Assembly (NCBI GenBank): GCA_020630355.1
Contig: JAHDBO010000153.1
Location: 1-5,238, forward strand
Source: Saprospiraceae bacterium
Lineage (GTDB): Bacteria; Bacteroidota; Bacteroidia; Chitinophagales; Saprospiraceae
Length of the DNA stretch: 5,238 nt
Direction: 5' to 3'
Both the position numbers and the translations under genes were made by a program. Positions 1 to 5,237 of this stretch are shown here, in pieces. Below the pieces are notes generated by a model. It saw nothing but the letters and a program-made list of their open reading frames with translations, did not search any database and was not told the DNA's origin. Within the stretch, counting starts at the first letter, position 1. Each line of letters starts with the position of its first letter.

Positions 1-985
1 TCATCCCAAATTCAGCATTGGTGGTACCCCAGCTACAGCTAATGATGTCAGCGCCCTTGTCCACACAATAATTAAACATTTCTTCCGCTCCTTGCCAACT
101 CAAAGAAGTACCACTCACGGGCATGAACTTGGCATTTGGTGCCACGCCCACGATGCCGTTGCCATTTTTGGAAGCCAAGGCAACGCTTGCACAAGGGGTG
201 CCGTGTGTGTACCTTGGGTCATCGACGTATAGGTTCTCACTGCGCATCCAAAAATCATAAGGCTTAACAATCTTGTTTTTCAAATCGGGATGATTCAAAT
301 CAAAACCGTTGTCAACCACCGCTATGGTCACCTCATCAGAACCCATATTGCCGAGTCGCCTCCAAGCTTCTTCAATCTTTGCATCTGCCGAACGCTTCAG
401 ACGCCAATTGGCATCTATCACAAAACCCGAATTTTTGATATGCCATTGATGCTCGTACAGACTATCTTGAGGCTCATTGAAGTCGTAGGAATCAGGAATA
501 GAATCTAAATCGGGTTCTGCCCATTTGACCAAAGAACTTTCTTGCAAAGCTTTGGCTACTTTTAGCGGATTCATAGAGTCTTTGCTGACGGTAGCGACTA
601 TACGGTGTTCTTCCAGTTTTTTGACCATTTTAAGTTTGAACTCATCTAGGACAATATCTCGTTCACTTGCGTCCGTTCCTGGTTGGAAGATGATGAAAAT
701 ACTGCCAGTAGGAATGATAGGCGTATCACTGTTTTCTTTGAAATAGACATGGGAACCCACTTCGACTTCATCTTTGTCTCTGACAATATCAAGGCTCTCG
801 TCTAAGGAGTCTCCAAGTTTTTCTAATCGCACCACTTTGAATCCTCCTAGGCTCTCCAAGACCTTTTCCCTGACAGCGTCAGAGGTTTCCACAAAGTCTT
901 CTTGATTGGATTTAAGCCCAACGTATTTTCTACTCTTTTTAAGCGTGATTTCGCCCTTGCCGGCTTTGACGGTAATTTTACTCAT
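1..985 (-). CDS. Subtilisin-family (S8) serine protease, N-terminal part, cut by the window edge
   Basis: This is the first 328 residues of a peptidase of the subtilase (S8) family, which hydrolyses peptide bonds with an Asp-His-Ser triad. The catalytic Asp is D225 in VTIAVVDNGFDLNHPDL and the catalytic His is H261 in YTHGTPCASVALAS. The substrate-strand segment ADIISCSWGT (about 312-321) follows. The oxyanion Asn and nucleophilic Ser lie beyond the left edge, so activity cannot be judged. Residues about 90-160 end in VKWAEPDL and resemble an inhibitor-type propeptide; EHQWHIKNSG (about 178-187) is the usual lead-in to the catalytic domain. Residues 1-90 are a charged extension I do not recognise. 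The N-terminus (MSKITVKAGKGEITLKK) is not a signal peptide, so the protein may be cytoplasmic or leave by an unusual route. The ATG at 985 is the first start codon after an in-frame stop at 1052-1054. It is divergent from the dehydrogenase. The family is sure; substrate and role are unknown. Confidence 0.93.
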   Translation of the reverse strand, partial: MSKITVKAGKGEITLKKSRKYVGLKSNQEDFVETSDAVREKVLESLGGFKVVRLEKLGDSLDESLDIVRDKDEVEVGSHVYFKENSDTPIIPTGSIFIIFQPGTDASERDIVLDEFKLKMVKKLEEHRIVATVSKDSMNPLKVAKALQESSLVKWAEPDLDSIPDSYDFNEPQDSLYEHQWHIKNSGFVIDANWRLKRSADAKIEEAWRRLGNMGSDEVTIAVVDNGFDLNHPDLKNKIVKPYDFWMRSENLYVDDPRYTHGTPCASVALASKNGNGIVGVAPNAKFMPVSGTSLSWQGAEEMFNYCVDKGADIISCSWGTTNAEFGM

Positions 986-1005
986 CTGCTGTTTAGTATG
1001 TTTTG

Positions 1006-1019
1006 TTCCCTTTCGGGAA
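1006..1019 (-). promoter_or_regulatory. Short hairpin with GNRA-type loop in the protease leader
   Basis: Read on the minus strand this is TTCCC-GAAA-GGGAA, a perfect 5-bp stem closed by a GAAA tetraloop, a very stable RNA fold. It ends 20 nt before the protease start codon, and its 3' arm holds the purine-rich AAGGGA. It could influence translation or mRNA stability. It could also be chance, since the stem is short; no T-tract follows it, so it is not a terminator. Confidence 0.35.
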
Positions 1020-1154
1020 ATATTTTCTCTTATTGCTAGTCTCTCGAACTGCTAATTTAATGTTTTGTGTCAAACGAGCTAATATATTCGATGAATTTTA
1101 ATAAAAAACAAACCCTGATTCTTAATATCGATTCAATAGAAGTTGCCTTTAGGC

Positions 1155-1185
1155 TTTATTTATCAACTAGGTTTCGGTAACTTTG
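1155..1185 (+). promoter_or_regulatory. Candidate Bacteroidota-type promoter for the dehydrogenase
   Basis: TTTA (1155-1158), a 19-base spacer and TAACTTTG (1178-1185) fit the known Bacteroidota layout of TTTG at -33 and TAnnTTTG at -7, with one mismatch in the -33 box. If used, transcription would begin near 1192 and give a leader of about 410 nt that carries all three 7-bp arrays. In AT-rich DNA such matches also occur by chance. Confidence 0.35.
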
Positions 1186-1227
1186 TACTAGATAAAGATA
1201 AGTGAAAATTATTAGTAGATAATCCAG

Positions 1228-1244
1228 GTTGCGTAAAACGCAAC
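1228..1244. repeat. Perfect 6-bp inverted repeat (hairpin)
   Basis: GTTGCG (1228-1233) and CGCAAC (1239-1244) are exact reverse complements around the loop TAAAA. The stem is GC-richer than its surroundings and directly abuts the 7-bp array beginning at 1245. No T-tract follows on either strand, so an intrinsic terminator is unlikely. A protein-binding site or an RNA hairpin is possible; function unknown. Confidence 0.5.
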
Positions 1245-1286
1245 AGAAGTGAGATGTCAGATATCAGAAGTGAGATTTTTGATTAG
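1245..1286. repeat. Degenerate 7-bp tandem array A (consensus AGATNTN)
   Basis: Six consecutive heptamers can be read, starting AGAAGTG, AGATGTC, AGATATC. The G at the second position recurs exactly every seven bases (1246, 1253, 1260, 1267, 1274, 1281). A 12-bp exact copy, CAGAAGTGAGAT, occurs at 1244-1255 and 1265-1276, 21 bases (three units) apart. It is non-coding. It resembles, by form only, the heptanucleotide short tandem repeats described in cyanobacteria. Confidence 0.6.
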
Positions 1287-1365
1287 AAAACGTTTCTTAT
1301 AGGGCTATTTCTCTAAATTCTGTCTTATTTTCTGAATTTTGCGCAACTTAGATTTTATTCTAAAA

Positions 1366-1400
1366 TCAGATATTAGTAATTAGTCTTTAGATATTAGATT
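1366..1400. repeat. Degenerate 7-bp tandem array B (consensus TTAGATN)
   Basis: Five heptamers follow without a gap, the last two being TTAGATA and TTAGATT. The G repeats exactly every seven bases at 1369, 1376, 1383, 1390 and 1397. The last 14 bases are the reverse complement of the start of array C. An isolated TTAGATT at 1348-1354, out of phase, may be an outlying unit. Confidence 0.6.
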
Positions 1401-1416
1401 GAAAATCATAACTTTA
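1386..1416 (+). promoter_or_regulatory. Second, weaker promoter candidate
   Basis: TTTA (1386-1389), 19 bases, then TAACTTTA (1409-1416) repeats the same layout nearer the dehydrogenase, but with one mismatch in each box. Its -33 element lies inside the 1366-1400 array. It would give a leader of about 180 nt. It is a fallback to the 1155-1185 candidate. Confidence 0.2.
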
Positions 1417-1528
1417 TAGCCTACTGTTTTTACCAAAATCGAAAATAGAATAATGTCTAATATTTTGTTTTAGACTTTTGCAAAAATGGCAAGCTTTAGA
1501 AGACAGGTTTTTTAAATCTAATATCTAA
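1387..1528. repeat. 14-bp inverted repeat pair around a 114-bp spacer
   Basis: TTAGATATTAGATT (1387-1400) and AATCTAATATCTAA (1515-1528) are exact reverse complements. The arms are parts of arrays B and C. The 114-bp spacer contains the smaller GTCTAA/TTAGAC hairpin and no ORF. I see no target-site duplication outside the arms, so a miniature transposon is not supported; an RNA long stem or simply two oppositely oriented arrays fits equally. Confidence 0.45.
1455..1475. repeat. 6-bp inverted repeat inside the 114-bp spacer
   Basis: GTCTAA (1455-1460) and TTAGAC (1470-1475) pair around a 9-base AT-rich loop. The arms echo the TTAG/CTAA core of the neighbouring arrays. A four-T run follows soon after, but the stem is weak, so I do not call a terminator. 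Confidence 0.3.
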
Positions 1529-1543
1529 TAATCTAAAATCTAT
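1515..1543. repeat. Degenerate 7-bp tandem array C (consensus AATCTAA), inverted relative to B
   Basis: Four heptamers, beginning AATCTAA and TATCTAA, with one extra base (1529) after the second. The C recurs at 1518, 1525, 1533 and 1540. This is the complement-strand form of array B and ends about 60 bases before the dehydrogenase start. Confidence 0.55.
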
Positions 1544-1602
1544 TATAACAAGAGACTCATTTGGCGATAAGCCTTTATACCAAATTTAAACCATAAAATA
1601 GT

Positions 1603-2826
1603 ATGAGTGCTAATGTAAAAAGCAACGGAGCGGTTGCTCATGTATCTCAAAAAACAGATCGATATCAGTACCACGATTATTACAACATCGATGAGTTGTT
1701 GGAAGAAGACCACATCCTAGCGCGTGAAGCGGTAAGAGAATGGGTGAAAAAAGAGGTTAGCCCAATTATTGAAGATTATAGCGAGCGGGCGACTTGTCCA
1801 CATCACCTGTTCAAAGGCTTAGCGGAAATTGGTGCATTTGGCCCTAGTTTGCCAGCAGAATATGGCTGTGGTGGCATGGATGAAATTGCCTATGGTATCA
1901 TCATGCAAGAATTGGAGCGTGGCGATTCGGGTATCCGTTCGATGGCATCCGTTCAGGGTTCTTTGGTGATGTATCCGATTTATCGCTTTGGATCTGAAGC
2001 TCAGAAGCGTCATTACTTACCAAAATTGGCAAGCGGAGAAATGATAGGTTGCTTTGGCTTGACAGAGCCTGACCATGGCTCCAATCCAAGTGGAATGGTG
2101 ACGAATATCCGCAAAGATGGTAATGACTACATCCTTAACGGTGCGAAAATGTGGATTACCAATTCACCTGTTGCGGATATGGCAGTTGTCTGGGCTAAGG
2201 ACGAGGAAGGCCGCATCAGAGGGATGATTGTAGAGCGTGGGATGGAAGGCTTTACGACACCAGAGATTAAGGGCAAATGGTCTTTGCGGGCTTCTATTAC
2301 AGGGGAGTTGGTGTTCGAGGATGTTCGTATACCAGCAGAGAACCTATTGCCTGATGTCATGGGCTTGAAAGGACCTTTGTCTTGTTTGTCCAAAGCGAGG
2401 TACGGTATCGCATGGGGCGCAATTGGTGCCGCTTTGGATTGCTATGATTCTGCTTTGAGATATTCTTTGGAAAGAGAGCAGTTTGGTAAGCCTTTGGCTG
2501 GATTCCAGTTGACACAGAAAAAGTTGGCGGAGATGATTACCGAAATCACCAAAGCGCAATTGTTGGCTTGGAGATTGGGGACATTGGCGAATAAAGGAAA
2601 GGCAACGCCTGCACAGATTTCGATGGCGAAGCGAAATAATGTACACATGGCATTGGAAATCGCTCGGGAAGCCCGTCAGATTCATGGTGGCATGGGGATT
2701 ACGAACGAGTACCCTTGTATGAGGCACATGATGAACCTCGAAACCGTATTGACTTACGAAGGAACGCATGACATACATCTGTTGATTACAGGAATGGATG
2801 TTACGGGTATCAATGCGTTTAAGTAG
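1603..2826 (+). CDS. Acyl-CoA dehydrogenase, probably glutaryl-CoA dehydrogenase
   Basis: This 407-residue FAD enzyme is full length for the acyl-CoA dehydrogenase family and closest in motif pattern to glutaryl-CoA dehydrogenase. That enzyme oxidises glutaryl-CoA, decarboxylates it to crotonyl-CoA in lysine and tryptophan breakdown, and passes electrons to ETF. Visible marks are the FAD/substrate segment CFGLTEPDHGSNPSGM (150-165), WITNSPVAD (184-192), EREQFGKPLAGFQ (290-302) and HGGMGIT (361-367). E386 in TYEGTHDIH is the expected catalytic base. R112 and S116 in DSGIRSMAS match by spacing the human Arg94 and Ser98 (mature numbering) that hold the glutarate carboxylate. An in-frame stop at 1594-1596 makes ATG 1603 the first possible ATG. 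There is no clear Shine-Dalgarno, as is normal in Bacteroidota. It appears monocistronic. A non-decarboxylating or other acyl-CoA specificity cannot be excluded from sequence. Confidence 0.92.
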   Translation: MSANVKSNGAVAHVSQKTDRYQYHDYYNIDELLEEDHILAREAVREWVKKEVSPIIEDYSERATCPHHLFKGLAEIGAFGPSLPAEYGCGGMDEIAYGIIMQELERGDSGIRSMASVQGSLVMYPIYRFGSEAQKRHYLPKLASGEMIGCFGLTEPDHGSNPSGMVTNIRKDGNDYILNGAKMWITNSPVADMAVVWAKDEEGRIRGMIVERGMEGFTTPEIKGKWSLRASITGELVFEDVRIPAENLLPDVMGLKGPLSCLSKARYGIAWGAIGAALDCYDSALRYSLEREQFGKPLAGFQLTQKKLAEMITEITKAQLLAWRLGTLANKGKATPAQISMAKRNNVHMALEIAREARQIHGGMGITNEYPCMRHMMNLETVLTYEGTHDIHLLITGMDVTGINAFK

Positions 2827-2838
2827 ATCCACTCTTAC

Positions 2839-2865
2839 ATGAGGAGGAGCGCATACTCCTCTCAT
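2839..2865. other. Imperfect 10-bp hairpin just after the dehydrogenase
   Basis: ATGAG and AGGAG (2839-2843, 2845-2849, with a bulged G at 2844) pair with CTCCTCTCAT (2856-2865) around the loop CGCATA. No T-run follows on either strand, so alone it is not an intrinsic terminator. It may stabilise the 3' end of the mRNA ahead of the stronger terminator downstream. Confidence 0.4.
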
Positions 2866-2887
2866 TCGAGTTAAGAAAATGTATTTG

Positions 2888-2933
2888 AAAGGTTTAGGTT
2901 TTCTGTTAAGGAAAGCTTAAACCTTTACTTTTT
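2888..2933 (+). terminator. Strong intrinsic terminator of the dehydrogenase gene
   Basis: A 17-bp stem forms between 2888-2904 and 2910-2926, starting AAAGGTTTA and ending TTAAACCTTT, with three G-T wobble pairs and no unpaired base, around the loop GTTAA. It is followed by AC and TTTTT (2929-2933). This ends transcription from the dehydrogenase and implies that the OmpA-like gene has its own promoter further on. Confidence 0.85.
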
Positions 2934-3009
2934 ATGTCAATTCCCTTAAATTCGATAGTATATTTTCGCACAAATCCATCAAGAAGTCCGTTTAAAATAA
3001 AAACAATTC

Positions 3010-3015
3010 AAGGAA
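3010..3015 (+). promoter_or_regulatory. Weak ribosome binding site supporting the 3018 start
   Basis: AAGGAA lies only two bases before ATG 3018, closer than ideal. Bacteroidota depend little on Shine-Dalgarno pairing, so this is minor support. The stronger argument is that the signal sequence begins right at this ATG and that the 2934 ATG abuts a terminator. Confidence 0.35.
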
Positions 3016-3017
3016 AT

Positions 3018-4298
3018 ATGTTTGGTCGTTCCCGTTATATCTTGTCGGTGATATTGGTAGGTTGTTTTGGCGTCTTGCTAGGACAAGACGCACAGCCTAT
3101 TGTATTGAAAAACCCTTCTTTTGAAGATTTTCCGAAAGCTGCAAGTGAGCCAACGGGCTGGATAGATTGTGGTGCTGTTTTTTTTCCTCGTGAAAGCGCT
3201 CCTGATGTACAACCGAGCTCCAACCCGCTAGAGTTATATTTTGGCGTATCAAAGCCCGCTCAAGACGGTTATACTTACCTAGGTATGGTCGCTCGAGAAA
3301 ATGATACGAACGAGAGCGTTGCACAGCGTTTAATGGCACCTATCAAAGGGGGTTCTTGTTATAGTTTTAGCATACAGTTGGCTCGTTCATTAAATTACAA
3401 AAGCCAGGTCAAAAAGAATGGGATAGCTGATGCGGATATGCCTTTGAGACCTTTCAAAACGCCTATCGTACTACGAATATGGGGAGGAAATACTTATTGC
3501 GACAAGGCAGAATTGCTTGGAGAAAGTTCTAGGGTTTCAAATACGGATTGGAAGCAATATGATTTTAAATTTGAACCAACAAATTCTTATAAATATATCA
3601 TATTAGAAGCCTTTTATAAAACACCAACGCTATTTCCCTACAATGGTAACTTACTCGTCGATAATGCTTCTGCTATCGTACCTATCGATTGTGGCAATGA
3701 GCAGCCGCTTATCGCTATGAACGAAAAAAAGGAGGATACACCGCCAAAGAGAGTCAATGAAAGACCGAAGAACAATAGGCCTAAGGCTACGCCAATCCCC
3801 AAAAAAGAACCTAAAGCGGCGGCTACAGAACCAAAAACTAAGGCAAATAATCCAATAGCGGAAACTAAATCGACTCCCTTACCGAAGACCAGCCCAACGA
3901 AACGACCTAAAAAAATAGCAGGATTAAACAGTAATGGATTAAAAAAAGGGCAAACTATTCGATTAGATAAACTCTATTTCAAGGCGGATTCTTTTAATAT
4001 CACTCGTCAAAACTACCCAATTTTGGATGAGGTGTATGATTTTCTGAATGAGAATGGGACGGTGGTCATCGAAGTAGGAGGTCATACGAATAGCAATCCG
4101 AAGACGCATGCTTTTTGCGATAAATTATCGTCCAAACGGGCCAAAGCCGTTTATGATTATTTGGTTCAGAAAGGAATTCCAAAACGTCGAATCTCCTACA
4201 AAGGCTACGGAAAGCGCAGTCCAATAGCCTCCAATAAGACGAGGGAGGGGCGTAAAAAAAATCAACGAGTAGAAATCAAAATTTTAGAAATTGGGTAG
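3018..4298 (+). CDS. Exported OmpA-like protein with N-terminal jelly-roll-like region
   Basis: Counting from ATG 3018 the protein has 426 residues. Residues 1-22 form an export signal (FGRSR, then ILSVILVGCFGVLLG) that could be cut before Q23; LVGC at 13-16 also fits a lipobox. Residues about 26-240 open with VLKNPSFEDFP and contain PTGWIDCG, a pattern I associate with jelly-roll/galactose-binding-like modules of Bacteroidota surface proteins; LLVDNASAIVPIDC closes it. A Lys/Pro-rich linker spans about 245-305. The C-terminal 115 residues are an OmpA-like peptidoglycan-binding domain: LDKLYFKADS, VVIEVGGHTN, LSSKRAKAVYDYL, ISYKGYGKRSPIASN, GRKKNQRVEIKIL. The usual diaminopimelate-binding Asp of GHTD is Asn (N358); the conserved Arg is present (R374). 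It likely anchors an envelope complex to the cell wall. A longer frame starts at 2934, directly on the terminator T-run, so I prefer 3018, which has AAGGAA just upstream. It ends with tandem TAG stops. Confidence 0.85.
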   Translation: MFGRSRYILSVILVGCFGVLLGQDAQPIVLKNPSFEDFPKAASEPTGWIDCGAVFFPRESAPDVQPSSNPLELYFGVSKPAQDGYTYLGMVARENDTNESVAQRLMAPIKGGSCYSFSIQLARSLNYKSQVKKNGIADADMPLRPFKTPIVLRIWGGNTYCDKAELLGESSRVSNTDWKQYDFKFEPTNSYKYIILEAFYKTPTLFPYNGNLLVDNASAIVPIDCGNEQPLIAMNEKKEDTPPKRVNERPKNNRPKATPIPKKEPKAAATEPKTKANNPIAETKSTPLPKTSPTKRPKKIAGLNSNGLKKGQTIRLDKLYFKADSFNITRQNYPILDEVYDFLNENGTVVIEVGGHTNSNPKTHAFCDKLSSKRAKAVYDYLVQKGIPKRRISYKGYGKRSPIASNKTREGRKKNQRVEIKILEIG

Positions 4299-4312
4299 TA
4301 GGTCCTAAAAAT

Positions 4313-4338
4313 CCCCAAGGACTATCATTGGGTTTTTT
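4313..4338. terminator. Likely bidirectional terminator between convergent genes
   Basis: CCCAA (4314-4318) pairs with TTGGG (4328-4332) around a 9-base loop, followed by six T (4333-4338) on the plus strand. On the minus strand the same stem is followed by GATTTTT, from the A-run at 4307-4311. It can thus serve both the OmpA-like gene and prmA. The stem is short, so efficiency is uncertain. GTCCT (4302-4306) can alternatively pair with AGGAC (4318-4322), sharing one base with this stem. Confidence 0.65.
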
Positions 4339-4381
4339 ATGGTTTATTAGGCATTACTCTATTTTCGATTTCGACAAATAG

Positions 4382-4417
4382 CTCTAGGCTAATATCAAAT
4401 GACTAATTACTGAAATC
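4382..4417. repeat. Degenerate 7-bp tandem array D (consensus CTAATNN)
   Basis: C recurs exactly every seven bases at 4382, 4389, 4396, 4403, 4410 and 4417, giving units such as CTAATAT and CTAATTA. The 11-mer GACTAATTACT (4401-4411) is the exact reverse complement of 1375-1385 in array B. The array ends at the prmA stop codon, in its 3' flank. It is more degenerate than A-C. Confidence 0.45.
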
Positions 4418-4418
4418 T

Positions 4419-5237
4419 CTATTTTTCTAAAAGCATACATAGCCACTTGCCTCTATTGAGTCTTTTGGTCAGTCGAAAACCTTTTGCTTCACTTTGTTCG
4501 AGCAAAAGGTTTTCATCTTGTAGCAAGAATCCTGAAACCATCAACATTCCATTTGGAGGTAGTTTTTGGTACAAATCTTCCAATGAAGCCAAAATGACAT
4601 TGCGATTGATATTAGCGAGTATGATGTCATAAATACCTTGCGGTACGTCTTCTAGCACCCCGTGGATGGCTTTGATTTTATGGCAATTATTAATTTGTGC
4701 GTTTTGAATGGTATTGTGGTAAGCGGGTTCTTCTATGTCGACAGCGTCGATGTAGTCAGCACCAAGCATCTCTGCAAGTATGGCCAGAATCCCCGTTCCA
4801 GTGCCGTAATCGAGTACTTTTTTTTGATGAAAATGCAAATCTCGCATCATCTGAGTCATCATGTAGGTGGTCTCGTGATGACCTGTACCAAATGCCATCT
4901 CAGGGTCGATGATGATTTCGTGGCGCACATCAAGCGGCTCGTGAAAAGAAGCTCTAATCCCACAGAAATCATCAACCAGAATAGGCTGAAAATTGGCTTC
5001 CCACTCTGCGTTCCAGTTTTTATATGGAATAAAGGTCGCTTCATACTCAAATTGAAATAGAGTTTTCAATGCTTCCAGTGTGTCGTCTAGTTCATCTCCT
5101 TTTTCTTTTTCTGGAAGATAAGCAACAAAGCCCTCCTCATTCTCTTCAAAAGTATCGAATGGATGTACAGAAAAATGGGCTAGGAGAATATCCCTTAGCC
5201 CTTCTTCTGTCTTGACGTGGTATGCGTAATAATTCAT
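4419..5237 (-). CDS. prmA: Ribosomal protein L11 methyltransferase
   Basis: PrmA transfers methyl groups from S-adenosylmethionine to ribosomal protein L11 in the cytoplasm. The 272 residues are near the usual length for Bacteroidota PrmA. The N-terminal substrate-recognition part (1-90) ends in NWNAEWEANFQPI (74-86), typical of the family. DPEMAFGTGHHETT (111-124) is the family signature before the fold. Motif I is VLDYGTGTGILAI (141-153), the SAM-binding loop, here GTGTG where many bacteria have GCGSG. D167 in AVDIEE is the acidic ribose-binding position, and LANINRNV (207-214) is the motif IV equivalent. The C-terminus (SGFL, 235-238, to the end) is complete. The ATG is at 5237, one base from the window edge, so its promoter and any upstream in-frame start are not visible; MNYYAYHV is a plausible natural start. 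The gene is convergent with the OmpA-like gene and shares a likely bidirectional terminator. Confidence 0.95.
   Translation of the reverse strand: MNYYAYHVKTEEGLRDILLAHFSVHPFDTFEENEEGFVAYLPEKEKGDELDDTLEALKTLFQFEYEATFIPYKNWNAEWEANFQPILVDDFCGIRASFHEPLDVRHEIIIDPEMAFGTGHHETTYMMTQMMRDLHFHQKKVLDYGTGTGILAILAEMLGADYIDAVDIEEPAYHNTIQNAQINNCHKIKAIHGVLEDVPQGIYDIILANINRNVILASLEDLYQKLPPNGMLMVSGFLLQDENLLLEQSEAKGFRLTKRLNRGKWLCMLLEK

Larger units (their letters stand above)
986..1602. other. 617-bp gene-free divergent intergenic region
   Basis: No convincing open reading frame is present on either strand between the protease start and the dehydrogenase start. The stretch is strongly AT-rich. It holds, left to right, the protease leader hairpin, a promoter candidate, a 6-bp perfect hairpin, three degenerate 7-bp tandem arrays, a long-range 14-bp inverted pair and a further small hairpin, each listed separately. 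About 1021-1140 shows nothing I can name. It must contain the promoters of both flanking genes. I did not find a TAnnTTTG-type box for the minus-strand gene. Confidence 0.7.

Noticed and set aside
290..746. Plus-strand open frames at 290-508 and 525-746
   Set aside because: They lie antisense to the protease, whose frame shows clear subtilase motifs throughout; their translations show no recognisable domain.
1288..1295. Palindrome AAACGTTT as an operator
   Set aside because: Eight bases of AT-rich palindrome are expected by chance, and the symmetry does not extend.
1387..1528. Miniature inverted-repeat transposon
   Set aside because: The inverted arms are part of tandem heptamer arrays, and no target-site duplication is visible outside them.
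1245..1543. CRISPR array
   Set aside because: The units are only 7 bp, degenerate and contiguous, with no spacers of regular length and no cas genes in the window.
1581..1588. TAAATTTG on the minus strand as a promoter for the protease
   Set aside because: It matches the -7 box, but it is about 600 bases from the start and lacks a partner -33 element.
1819..2865. Several minus-strand open frames, the longest 2344-2865
   Set aside because: They are antisense to the well-supported dehydrogenase, and their translations are unlike any family I know.
2955..2970. Promoter of the OmpA-like gene at TATATTTTCG
   Set aside because: It resembles TAnnTTTG with a mismatch, but no TTTG-like box lies 19-21 bases upstream. 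A promoter must be near here, yet I cannot place it.
4447..5060. Plus-strand open frames inside the prmA region
   Set aside because: They are shadows of the minus-strand prmA gene, which has all expected motifs.
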